Source: Flavobacteriaceae bacterium
GTDB taxonomy: Bacteria; Bacteroidota; Bacteroidia; Flavobacteriales; Flavobacteriaceae
Length of the DNA stretch: 26,821 nt
NCBI GenBank assembly: GCA_030829155.1
Contig: JAURBD010000009.1
Coordinates: forward strand, 1-26,821
Direction of reading: 5' to 3'
The position numbers and the translations under genes are program-made. Each line of letters opens with the position of its first letter. The first letter of the stretch is position 1. Shown piece after piece: positions 15,974 through 23,826 of the stretch. The notes under the pieces are model-generated. The model worked only from the letters and a program-made list of their open reading frames with translations. It had not been told where the DNA came from and did not search any database.

Positions 15974-17986
15974 CTAAAAAAGTTGATTAATAATTGAATC
16001 ATCCACCAGATTTGGTAATGTAACTTTTAAATTGGGGGTTCGTTCCATCTCTCTTTTAATTGCAAAAACAGCCTCTTTGTTTCGAGCCCAACTTCGGCGA
16101 GCAACTCCATTGTTTACATCGAAAAACAACATATTTTTAAGTCGTTTAGATGCTTCATGACTACCGTCAAGTAACATTCCAAAGCCACCGTTGATAACCT
16201 CACCCCAACCAACTCCACCTCCATTGTGTATTGATACCCAAGTCGCACCTCTAAAACTGTCTCCTATCACATTATGAATTGCCATGTCAGCAGTAAATTT
16301 ACTGCCATCATAAATGTTAGAAGTTTCTCGATAAGGAGAATCTGTTCCACTTACATCATGATGATCTCTTCCCAAAACGATTGGGCCGATTTCATTTTTT
16401 GCAATGGAGGTATTAAATGCCTGGGCTATTTTTATGCGCCCTTCCGCATCTGCATATAAGATGCGAGCTTGAGAACCAACAACTAACTTATTTTTTTTTG
16501 CTTCTTTAATCCATCTAATGTTATCTTGTATTTGTAATTGAATTTCTGGGGGAGCTGTTTTTTTAATTTCTCGCATTACCTTAAGAGCAATGGAATCTGT
16601 TTTGTCTAAATCTTCTGCTTTTCCGGAAACACATACCCATCGAAACGGCCCAAAACCATAGTCAAAACAAAGCGGCCCAAGAATATCTTGTACATAAGAG
16701 GGATATTTAAAATCAATTTTATTTTTTGCCAGAATAGGAGCTCCAGCTCGAGAAGCTTCAAGTAAAAAGGCATTTCCATAATCAAAAAAATAAGTTCCTT
16801 TTTCGGTGTGTTTTTGAATAGCAGCAGCATGTCGCCTCAATGATTTTTGCACATGTTCTTTAAATAACTTTGGATTCTGTTGAAGCATTTGATTTGATTC
16901 ATCATAAGACATTCCAACAGGATAGTACCCCCCTGTCCATGGAATATGAAGCGAAGTTTGATCGGATCCTAAATGGACATGAATGTTTTTTTGATCAAAA
17001 TATTCCCATACATCCACAACATTTCCGATGAAAGCTATGGAAACAATTTCCTTGTTTTTTTGTGCCGTTTCAATGCGACTTACTAAAGAAGGTAAATCGT
17101 AAATCAATTCATCTACCCAGCCTTGTTCATATCTTTTGATTGCTGCTTTGGGATTTACCTCTGCACAAACTGTAATGCATCCACAGATGTTACCTGATTT
17201 GGGTTGAGCTCCGCTCATTCCACCTAAACCAGCAGTTAGAAAGACCTTTCCAACAACAGTTTCTTTAGGACTTAAAATCATTCGAAAAGCGTTTAGTAGA
17301 GTAATGGTAGTGCCATGAACAATTCCTTGAGGTCCAATATACATAAATGAACCAGCAGTCATTTGACCGTATTGGGTAACCCCAAGGGCATTAAATTTCT
17401 CCCAAGAATTTGGGTTTGAATAATTAGGAATCATTAACCCGTTAGTAACAACAACTCGAGGGGATTCTTTTGTGGAAGGAAATAAGCCCATAGGGTGACC
17501 AGAATAGAGATGTAGGGTTTGATGGTCTGTCATTTGCGCCAAGTATTGCATCGTGATTAAGTACTGTGCCCAATTTTGAAAAACAGCTCCATTACCCCCA
17601 TACGTTATTAATTCTTCCGGATGTTGAGCGACATCAGGATTGAGGTTGTTTTGAATCATCAACATAATTCCTGCAGCCTGAGTCGACTGAGCAGGATATT
17701 CTGAGATAGGTCTTGCATAAATGGCATAAGAGGGCTTAAAACGGAACATGTAAATCCTACCATAATCAAGAAGTTCTTGAGTAAATTCTTTGGCCAAAAC
17801 CGAATGCCAATGTTCAGGGAAATAGCGTAATCCATTTCGAATAGCCAATTGCTTTTCTTGTTTAGATAGACTGTCTTTTCTTTTTGGAGCTCGATTAATG
17901 TTTTTAGAGGCAATGTATTCTGGGGGTAGTTTCTCAGGAATCCCCTGAAGAATTTTACTCATAAATACAGTTGTTTTTGGAACCAT
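15974..17986 (-). CDS. hutU: Urocanate hydratase, long (animal-like) form
   Basis: A 670-residue NAD-dependent urocanase, converting urocanate to imidazolone propionate. Family marks: YGGNGAVFQNWAQ, MYIGPQGIVHGT, the NAD-binding GLGGMSGAQPKSG, DLGSDQTS-type sequence, FGPFRWVCVSG (Cys452, likely the catalytic one), SRDHHDVSGTDSP-like sequence and HNGGGVGWGEVINGG. The usual bacterial enzyme is about 550 residues. This one matches the ~676-residue vertebrate UROC1 form from the N-terminus (RNGLRYFPEHWH) to the end, as I recall that sequence. I start it at ATG 17986 because it overlaps the hutH stop as TAATG, a classic coupling signal. ATG 18004 would give 676 residues and ATG 17962 would give 662. 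Confidence 0.95.
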   Translation of the reverse strand: MVPKTTVFMSKILQGIPEKLPPEYIASKNINRAPKRKDSLSKQEKQLAIRNGLRYFPEHWHSVLAKEFTQELLDYGRIYMFRFKPSYAIYARPISEYPAQSTQAAGIMLMIQNNLNPDVAQHPEELITYGGNGAVFQNWAQYLITMQYLAQMTDHQTLHLYSGHPMGLFPSTKESPRVVVTNGLMIPNYSNPNSWEKFNALGVTQYGQMTAGSFMYIGPQGIVHGTTITLLNAFRMILSPKETVVGKVFLTAGLGGMSGAQPKSGNICGCITVCAEVNPKAAIKRYEQGWVDELIYDLPSLVSRIETAQKNKEIVSIAFIGNVVDVWEYFDQKNIHVHLGSDQTSLHIPWTGGYYPVGMSYDESNQMLQQNPKLFKEHVQKSLRRHAAAIQKHTEKGTYFFDYGNAFLLEASRAGAPILAKNKIDFKYPSYVQDILGPLCFDYGFGPFRWVCVSGKAEDLDKTDSIALKVMREIKKTAPPEIQLQIQDNIRWIKEAKKNKLVVGSQARILYADAEGRIKIAQAFNTSIAKNEIGPIVLGRDHHDVSGTDSPYRETSNIYDGSKFTADMAIHNVIGDSFRGATWVSIHNGGGVGWGEVINGGFGMLLDGSHEASKRLKNMLFFDVNNGVARRSWARNKEAVFAIKREMERTPNLKVTLPNLVDDSIINQLF

Positions 17987-19479
17987 TAGTTTACAGAAAA
18001 ACATTGATTAGTGACCATTTTAATCATCGAATTGATGTCGTTTTTTAGTAATCGATCTTCTTCTAATTTTGGGACTTTCGAACGAATCAAGCGATGATTT
18101 TTTTCTATTATTGAAGAGCATTTGTGTGAACCTCGAAACTCTAATGCCTGTGCAGCATACATTAACTCTATAGCAAGTATCTTCTCTAAGTTACCTAAAA
18201 TTTGATTGAATTTTCGCCCTGAAATACTGCCCATAGAAACATGGTCTTCTTGGCCTAAAGAAGTGGGTACACTATCAGCTGATGGAGGAAAACAAAGCGA
18301 TTTGTTTTCGGTTACTAATGCTGCAGTTGTATATTGGGGAATCATATAACCAGAATTCACTCCTCCTTTTTCAGTTAGCAATCGGGGCAATCCATACTTA
18401 CCTTCCAATAAAAGATAACAACGGCGATCAGAAATATTGCCCAGCTCAGAAGCAGCAACAGAAACATAATCCAAGGCTATTGCCAAGGGTTGTCCGTGAA
18501 AATTACCTCCCGAAATTATTTCGATATCACTTAAAATTATGGGATTGTCGGTAACAGCATTGAGTTCAATCGTTGCCAGTTTTTTGAGATGGTAATAAGC
18601 ATTGCGTGAAGCCCCATGAACTTGTGGAATGCATCGAATTGAATAAGGGTCTTGTACGCGATTACAATTCTTATGGGCATTTAAATTTTCAGAATCTTTT
18701 AAAAGTAAACGCATTCGTTTCGCAACTTCTTGCGATCCTTTGAAAGGGCGAATTTCATGTAAAGCATTCTTAAATGGAGCTGCACTACCCTGAAAACCTT
18801 CTAGGCTCATCGCTCCAGCAACATCAGCCAAATCGAGTATGTAATTCATTTTTTCCAAACCAACAAGAGTATGGGCAAGGATAAATTGAGTCCCGTTTAT
18901 CAATGCTAAGCCTTCTTTTGCTTCAAGAACAATGGGCTCTAGATTATGTTTCAATAGTACTTTTTTTGCATCAACAATTTCATTATTTATCCAAAATTCT
19001 CCCTCTCCGATGAGTGGTAAAAAAAGATGAGATAAGGGAGCTAAGTCACCAGATGCCCCAACAGATCCTTGCTCAGGAACTACTGGGATTAAATTATTTT
19101 CTATGAAATACAATATTCGTTCAATCACTTTTAGCCTGATCCCAGAGTATCCTTGACACAATGCATGAACCTTACAAATCATCATGATTTTTGAAAGCTT
19201 TTTTTTAATTGGTTTACCGACTCCCACGGCATGTGTAATTAATAAATTCCGTTGAAGTGTATTGGTTTCTTTTGCAGAAATAAGGGTATCGCATAATGGA
19301 CCAAACCCAGTATTGATCCCGTAAACAGCTATTTTAGAGTGAACGATATTTTGAACAATTTCATTGTTTTTATGAATTCCAGAAATCACCTCAGGAAGTA
19401 AGAATCCCCTGCGTAATCCCTGCGCCAATTGCATAATTTTTTTTAATGTCAACTTATCGGATCCATAATTAAAGTTCAT
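17986..19479 (-). CDS. hutH: Histidine ammonia-lyase
   Basis: A 497-residue enzyme that removes ammonia from histidine to give urocanate, the first Hut step. The autocatalytic MIO cofactor arises from Ala-Ser-Gly in GSVGASGDLAPLSH. Counting from the ATG at 19479 these are residues 142-144, the numbering of the well-studied Pseudomonas enzyme, which supports this start over an in-frame GTG two codons upstream. Other marks are the Tyr of YGINTGFG and FQGS/QDPYSIRC-type segments (NRVQDPYSIRCIPQVHG). It is the first gene of hutH-U-I-G and diverges from a LysR gene, with 76 bp between the start codons. Confidence 0.97.
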   Translation of the reverse strand: MNFNYGSDKLTLKKIMQLAQGLRRGFLLPEVISGIHKNNEIVQNIVHSKIAVYGINTGFGPLCDTLISAKETNTLQRNLLITHAVGVGKPIKKKLSKIMMICKVHALCQGYSGIRLKVIERILYFIENNLIPVVPEQGSVGASGDLAPLSHLFLPLIGEGEFWINNEIVDAKKVLLKHNLEPIVLEAKEGLALINGTQFILAHTLVGLEKMNYILDLADVAGAMSLEGFQGSAAPFKNALHEIRPFKGSQEVAKRMRLLLKDSENLNAHKNCNRVQDPYSIRCIPQVHGASRNAYYHLKKLATIELNAVTDNPIILSDIEIISGGNFHGQPLAIALDYVSVAASELGNISDRRCYLLLEGKYGLPRLLTEKGGVNSGYMIPQYTTAALVTENKSLCFPPSADSVPTSLGQEDHVSMGSISGRKFNQILGNLEKILAIELMYAAQALEFRGSHKCSSIIEKNHRLIRSKVPKLEEDRLLKNDINSMIKMVTNQCFSVN

Positions 19480-19555
19480 GTGCACACGATTTTAATTTAA
19501 AATTACGCTTATATTTAATACTTAATAAGATCATTTGTACACAAGATTAATAACT
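19480..19555. promoter_or_regulatory. Divergent hutH / LysR control region with short palindromes
   Basis: The 76 bp between the hutH and LysR start codons must hold both promoters unless transcription starts elsewhere. Three inverted repeats are visible: TGTGCACA (19479-19486) over the hutH start codon, ATTTTAA-T-TTAAAAT (19489-19503), and TTGT-AC-ACAA (19535-19544). LysR proteins often bind interrupted T-N11-A palindromes in exactly this kind of divergent region, and often repress their own gene. Which palindrome, if any, is the operator cannot be decided from one sequence. I found no clear TAnnTTTG element on either strand. Confidence 0.45.
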
Positions 19556-20440
19556 ATGAATTATCAATTAAATTTTCGTCAATTGCAGTATTTTTTAGCT
19601 GTAGCAGAAGAACTTCATTTTCGAAAAGCAGCCGAGCGTTTGTTCATATCTCAGCCAGGACTTAGTAAACAGATCAAAGAATTGGAAGATCAATTGGGCG
19701 TTCAGCTTTTTGAAAGGAATACTCGAAAAGTTGTTTTGACTCCTCCTGGAATATATCTTAAAGAAGAAATAACCCATTATTTGAGAAAATTGGACCAAAT
19801 CATTGGACACACTCAATTAATTGATCTAGGGAAACAAGGAAATTTGAATTTAGGATATGTTGGATCTGCCATGCAAAAGATTATCCCAGATCTTTTAATT
19901 TCCTTTCGAAAATTGCATCCCAAGATAATTTTCAATTTAAAAGAAATGGATAATCAAAAGCAAATTCAAGGTCTATTGGTTCAAGAGCTTGATTTAGCTT
20001 TTGTGCGCCTAGAAAACATTCCTAGAGGTCTAGAATACCGAGCCGTATTGAAGGAGCCTTTTTGTCTAGTTTTACCCAAAAACCATCCTTTAGATCAGAG
20101 TAATTTCAAAAGCTTAGTTCAACTCAAAGACGAGCCCTTTATTTTGTTTGATCAAAAGTATAGCCCATCTTATTATCAAAAAGTTCTTCAGCTTTTTAAA
20201 GACAGCGGTTTTTCACCCATAGTATCCCATAATACAATTCATTCAAATACAATCTATAAATTGGTAGCTCATCATTTGGGCATTTCAATTGTTCCAAAAT
20301 CTTTACAAATGAAGTCTGCAAAAGGAGTGAAATTTATAGAAATGGACCATCTTCCTCAGCGAACTGTTCTTTCAGCTGTTTGGAACAGTAATAACAGAAA
20401 CCCTGCTTTGATTAATATAATTGAACTAATCGAAGGATAA
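19556..20440 (+). CDS. LysR-family transcriptional regulator, probable hut regulator
   Basis: A 294-residue LysR-type protein. Residues about 4-62 form the winged helix-turn-helix (FRQLQYFLAVAEELHFRKAAERLFISQPGLSKQIKELE), and the rest is the periplasmic-binding-like effector domain (from about LNLGYVGSAMQKIIP to the end). The start is ATG 19556; an in-frame TTG at 19535 would add seven residues without family support. Its place beside and divergent from hutH suggests that it controls the hut genes, possibly with histidine or urocanate as effector. That would differ from the GntR-type HutC of proteobacteria. This is inference from position only. Confidence 0.92.
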   Translation: MNYQLNFRQLQYFLAVAEELHFRKAAERLFISQPGLSKQIKELEDQLGVQLFERNTRKVVLTPPGIYLKEEITHYLRKLDQIIGHTQLIDLGKQGNLNLGYVGSAMQKIIPDLLISFRKLHPKIIFNLKEMDNQKQIQGLLVQELDLAFVRLENIPRGLEYRAVLKEPFCLVLPKNHPLDQSNFKSLVQLKDEPFILFDQKYSPSYYQKVLQLFKDSGFSPIVSHNTIHSNTIYKLVAHHLGISIVPKSLQMKSAKGVKFIEMDHLPQRTVLSAVWNSNNRNPALINIIELIEG

Positions 20441-20521
20441 AATATCGGAAGAACTTGAAGCTTATTATTCAATCAGCATTGGTTTTGAGAACAATGAATT
20501 GAGTTTTAAAATTAATAATTC

Positions 20522-21940
20522 TTAATTCCGATAATTTAGAGCAGGTTCTCTATCTCCCAAAAGAGGTATGTATTTAAAATCCTTCCCACGTTTTTGGATA
20601 AATTCAGTGTGTGCTTTTTCTATTATTTTAGGATCATCGATCAATTTAAGTGCCGTTAGAGCTAAGGTTTTAGCTGCAATGACCATGCCTTTATTTCCGA
20701 TGGAAGTTCCACCACTAGCAACTGCTTGCCAGCTGTGAGCAGGGGTGCCAGGCACCCAAGTAGCTGCACTCATTCCTGCGGTTGGCACCATAAAACTTAC
20801 ATCACCAACATCGGTTGATCCCATAGGTAAAGCATTGGGATCATAGGGTTCTACTCCATTTACATATTTCATATTTAGAGGTTTTTCTAAAGTTTTAGAT
20901 ATTTTTTCGGCGAATCCTTTTTCTTCGTTATTGTAGCTAAAACCATTTATTTCTGTAAGACTCTTGTACATTAATTTTTGTAAAACATCATTGGGTAATA
21001 GTTCATGGGTTCCTCCGATCATTTCAAAATCCATGGTTGTTCCAGTGCCAAGAGCTGCACCTTTTGCCGTATTTACAATCCGATCAAAAATTTCAATAAC
21101 AACATCTCTTTGTTCATGGCGTGCATAATAATAGACTTCAGCGAAATCTGGAACTACATTTGGAGCTTCTCCTCCGCGAGTAATTACATAATGTATTCGA
21201 GCACTTGAAGGCATGTGTTCTCGCATCATGTTGACCATGAAATTCATTGATTCTACTGCATCGAGAGCTGATCTTCCTTGTTCGGGTGCCGCTGCTGCAT
21301 GAGAAGATACTCCATAAAACCGAAACTTAGCCGATTTGTTTGCTAATGCTGCTCCAGGATTTGCAGCATTTTTATTATTGGGATGCCAGTGTAAAGCAAC
21401 ATTTGCATCATCAAAAAGTCCCGCTCGAGTCATATAAACTTTTCCTGAACCTCCTTCCTCTGCTGGACAGCCAAAGAATTTTACTGTTCCAGCCTTCCCT
21501 GTTTTTTGTAGATAATTTTTAATGGCAATTGCTGCAGCTACAGATGCTGTTCCAAATAAATGGTGGCCACATCCATGACCAGCTCTTGTATTGTTTGATA
21601 TTTTGTAAGGGACATTTTTTTGAGATAAACCGGGTAGGGCATCATATTCTCCTAAAATTGCTATTACAGGACCATCAGTTCCAAAACTTGCAGAGAAAGC
21701 AGTTGGGATTTCAGCAATTCCTTTTTTAATCATAAAGCCTTCATCGGCCAAAGTTTTTTGGAGAAGTGCACTACTTTTTTTTTCCTGATAACCCATTTCT
21801 GCATAGTTCCATATGGTTTGAGCTATTTCGGAATATTTTGATGACTTAGAATCGATGTCTTCCATAAAAGTTTTGTAGTTGGTTTGAGCATTAAGGCTTA
21901 GCATCAAAAAACTAAATAGGATAAGATGAATATTTTTCAT
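20522..21940 (-). CDS. Secreted M20-family amidohydrolase (AbgB-like)
   Basis: A 472-residue zinc peptidase-family protein with a signal peptide (residues 1-18, cleavage probably after LNA before Gln19), so it is exported. Metal and catalytic motifs are present: LGEYDALPGL, AGHGCGHHLFG and CPAEEGGSGKVYM, the last with the general-base Glu. HSW near the C-terminus (GTPAHSWQ) completes the set. The closest type is AbgB, the subunit of aminobenzoyl-glutamate hydrolase, and related indole-acetyl-amino-acid hydrolases; these cleave N-acyl amino acids. The natural substrate is unknown. Release of glutamate or another amino acid would fit the neighbouring catabolic genes. It converges on the LysR gene (81 bp apart) and diverges from the MEST-like gene. 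Confidence 0.9.
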   Translation of the reverse strand: MKNIHLILFSFLMLSLNAQTNYKTFMEDIDSKSSKYSEIAQTIWNYAEMGYQEKKSSALLQKTLADEGFMIKKGIAEIPTAFSASFGTDGPVIAILGEYDALPGLSQKNVPYKISNNTRAGHGCGHHLFGTASVAAAIAIKNYLQKTGKAGTVKFFGCPAEEGGSGKVYMTRAGLFDDANVALHWHPNNKNAANPGAALANKSAKFRFYGVSSHAAAAPEQGRSALDAVESMNFMVNMMREHMPSSARIHYVITRGGEAPNVVPDFAEVYYYARHEQRDVVIEIFDRIVNTAKGAALGTGTTMDFEMIGGTHELLPNDVLQKLMYKSLTEINGFSYNNEEKGFAEKISKTLEKPLNMKYVNGVEPYDPNALPMGSTDVGDVSFMVPTAGMSAATWVPGTPAHSWQAVASGGTSIGNKGMVIAAKTLALTALKLIDDPKIIEKAHTEFIQKRGKDFKYIPLLGDREPALNYRN

Positions 21941-22041
21941 GGGATAAAATTTGAATTTAATTTTACCTCCAAGATAGAAAAAATAGAATCAATTAGAATC
22001 CCATTCTTTTTTCATTACCTTGAATAAAAAAGAGGTTAAAA

Positions 22042-22899
22042 ATGGATATTAAAACATGGTTTGCAAAAGGTACTGTTCTATATTCTGAAGATACATCAAT
22101 CTTTTTTGTTCGGGAAGGGAAAGGAGTTCCTCTTCTTTGCATTCACGGGTTTCCAACCTCTTCATGGGATTTTGCTTCAATTTTTCCAGAATTATCCAGT
22201 AAATTTGACTGTATTGTTCCTGACCTTCCAGGTTTGGGAATTTCAAAAGATGAATTGAGCTCTGATATTATAATAAAACAATCGGATGCAATTGAATTAT
22301 TGATGGATGAACTAAAAATTGATCAGGCTCATATTTTTGCTCATGATATTGGGGATACCGTAGCTCAAGAGTTATTGGCGCGTATGGATGATAAAAAAAT
22401 AAAGACACGATGGTTATCAGCTGTTTTTATGAATGGAGGAATGTTTCCAGAAGCAAATACACCTCGCCCGATACAAAAGCTTTTAGCCTCTTTTTTTGGG
22501 CCCTTCCTTGGGCGTTTTCTTTCAAAACCAACCTTTGATAAAACCATGCGTGATATTTTCAGTAAAGAAAACCCTCCCACACCTGAATTTTTGCAATCTT
22601 CATGGACATTACTTGAAGAAAATGATGGTCGCAAAATGATTCCACTTTTATTAAAATATTTGAAAGAACGATGGACTTATTTAGATCGTTGGAGACAACC
22701 CATAGAGAGTCCTAAAATTCCAATGGCAATGATTAATGGAATTGAAGATCCAATTTCCGGAAAACCTACAGCCGATTTTTTCCATAAATTACAACCTGAG
22801 TCTATGACCTTTTTTCTTCAAAACATAGGACATTATCCCCATATTGAAACTCCAAAAGAAGTACTAAAAGCATTTTTTAAATTTCATAATTCAATTTAA
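22042..22899 (+). CDS. Alpha/beta hydrolase with Asp nucleophile, MEST-like
   Basis: A 285-residue alpha/beta hydrolase without signal peptide. The oxyanion region is LCIHGFPTSSWDF. The nucleophile elbow reads FAHDIGDTVAQELL, so the nucleophile is Asp102, as in haloalkane dehalogenases and epoxide hydrolases, not Ser. Likely partners are the Asp in NGIEDPISG and the His in NIGHYPHIE. The stretch HD-x-GD-x-VAQELL, then NGG-x-FPE, and the final GHYPHIE region recall the vertebrate MEST/PEG1 family closely, from memory of that protein. The substrate is unknown. A Dabb lipoprotein gene follows after 10 bp, so the two are probably one transcript. Confidence 0.87.
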   Translation: MDIKTWFAKGTVLYSEDTSIFFVREGKGVPLLCIHGFPTSSWDFASIFPELSSKFDCIVPDLPGLGISKDELSSDIIIKQSDAIELLMDELKIDQAHIFAHDIGDTVAQELLARMDDKKIKTRWLSAVFMNGGMFPEANTPRPIQKLLASFFGPFLGRFLSKPTFDKTMRDIFSKENPPTPEFLQSSWTLLEENDGRKMIPLLLKYLKERWTYLDRWRQPIESPKIPMAMINGIEDPISGKPTADFFHKLQPESMTFFLQNIGHYPHIETPKEVLKAFFKFHNSI

Positions 22900-22909
22900 A
22901 CCCAACCTT

Positions 22910-23296
22910 ATGTTAAACCGAATAGTTTTTTTAATTACTTTATTTTTAATTTCATCGTGTAATTCAACACACAAAAAACAACCTCAAGTGAAGCAAAAAA
23001 AATTACAGCACATAGTATTGATTAAATACAAGGAAAATACATCTCCAAAAGAATTAAAAGCCATTGAGAAGGGAGCTTATTCACTCAGAGAAATTGCTGG
23101 AGTAAAAAACCTTAATTATTCAGAAAATGTATCACCAGAAAAGCTTAACAAGGGCTATACTCACAGTCTAACCATGTACTTTGAAACTGAAAAGGATCGA
23201 GATGAAATATACCTTCCTCATTCAATTCATCAGGAATTTGTAAAGCTTTTTATCCCTTTTACAACCGATGTATTGGTCTATGATTATTGGGAATAA
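22910..23296 (+). CDS. Lipoprotein with a Dabb (stress-responsive A/B barrel) domain
   Basis: A 128-residue protein with a lipoprotein signal: hydrophobic residues 5-14 and lipobox ISSC with Cys17. From about residue 32 the sequence fits a Dabb domain: LQHIVLIKYKENTS at the start, the SLTMYFETEKDRDEIYLPHSIHQEFV region with the conserved Tyr and His, and a final strand in VLVYDYWE. Dabb proteins are small dimeric ferredoxin-like folds, some of them enzymes; most are uncharacterised. The lipid anchor places this one in the cell envelope. It lies 10 bp after the MEST-like hydrolase gene and converges on the YkuK-like gene. Confidence 0.83.
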   Translation: MLNRIVFLITLFLISSCNSTHKKQPQVKQKKLQHIVLIKYKENTSPKELKAIEKGAYSLREIAGVKNLNYSENVSPEKLNKGYTHSLTMYFETEKDRDEIYLPHSIHQEFVKLFIPFTTDVLVYDYWE

Positions 23297-23328
23297 GTTT
23301 TTATGGATTTAAAAGCAAGAAACTTAAT

Positions 23329-23775
23329 CTATCTACAATGATGATCAGCTGCTCGAGTTGCCACTTGAATATTGGGTTTCATATTTACTTGATAACCTAA
23401 AGAATTGGCCCACCCTCTGGATGCATTAACCAACCGATTCGATTTAAAGCTTTCATCTTCATTATAATCCATGTCGATTTGAACTTCAATACCAAGGGCT
23501 TTTTTCATCTTTTCGGCAATGTTAATACTCATTTCAGTTTCCTTCCATAAACGGGTCCACAGATCTTTGATTTTAGGAACACCAATTTTGTGAACGATAT
23601 AGTGAACTCCATGATTTCCTAATCGATAAGCAATAACGGTTGCATATTGAGTTTGTTTGGCTACGCTTTGTGAATCTGTTCCTACATGGATGGTAATCAA
23701 AGGATGTTTGGAAACCATATTCTTGGTATAGGTAATTGGGTCGATTGAAGTCCCATGGATGTTCTTGAAATTCAT
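23329..23775 (-). CDS. RNase H-like YkuK-family protein (DUF458)
   Basis: A 148-residue soluble protein matching the YkuK/DUF458 family, which has a ribonuclease H-like fold. Candidate acidic metal ligands sit in the expected places: HVGTDSQSV on strand 1 (Asp34), QIDMDYN in the middle, and RAADHHC at the very end. No activity has been shown for the family to my knowledge. The ATG at 23775 is preceded on its strand by a strong hairpin terminator belonging to the upstream gene, so it probably has its own promoter within the ~14 bp after that hairpin, or is transcribed by readthrough. Confidence 0.83.
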   Translation of the reverse strand: MNFKNIHGTSIDPITYTKNMVSKHPLITIHVGTDSQSVAKQTQYATVIAYRLGNHGVHYIVHKIGVPKIKDLWTRLWKETEMSINIAEKMKKALGIEVQIDMDYNEDESFKSNRLVNASRGWANSLGYQVNMKPNIQVATRAADHHCR

Positions 23776-23788
23776 AGTATTAAAATTT

Positions 23789-23819
23789 AAACCCCCTATT
23801 TTTTTTTATTAGGGGGTTT
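23789..23819 (-). terminator. Hairpin terminator downstream of the BNR-repeat gene
   Basis: Perfect 10-bp inverted repeat: AAACCCCCTA (23789-23798) and TAGGGGGTTT (23810-23819) with an 11-nt loop of nearly all T on the plus strand. On the minus strand it lies 7 bp after the stop of the large BNR gene and is followed by a partly T-rich stretch. No plus-strand gene ends nearby (the lipoprotein gene ends at 23296), so it most likely serves the minus-strand gene. Confidence 0.8.
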
Positions 23820-23826
23820 GTATTGT

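Noticed and set aside
20441..20521. Possible CATTG ... CAATG hairpin between the LysR and M20 genes
   Set aside because: Only 5 bp of stem with a 10-nt loop and no clear T run. Chance is likely in AT-rich DNA.
23294..23326. Inverted repeat TAAGTTT ... AAACTTA between convergent lipoprotein and YkuK-like genes
   Set aside because: The arms are only 7 bp, AT-rich, with a 19-nt loop and no T run after them, so it is too weak to call a terminator.
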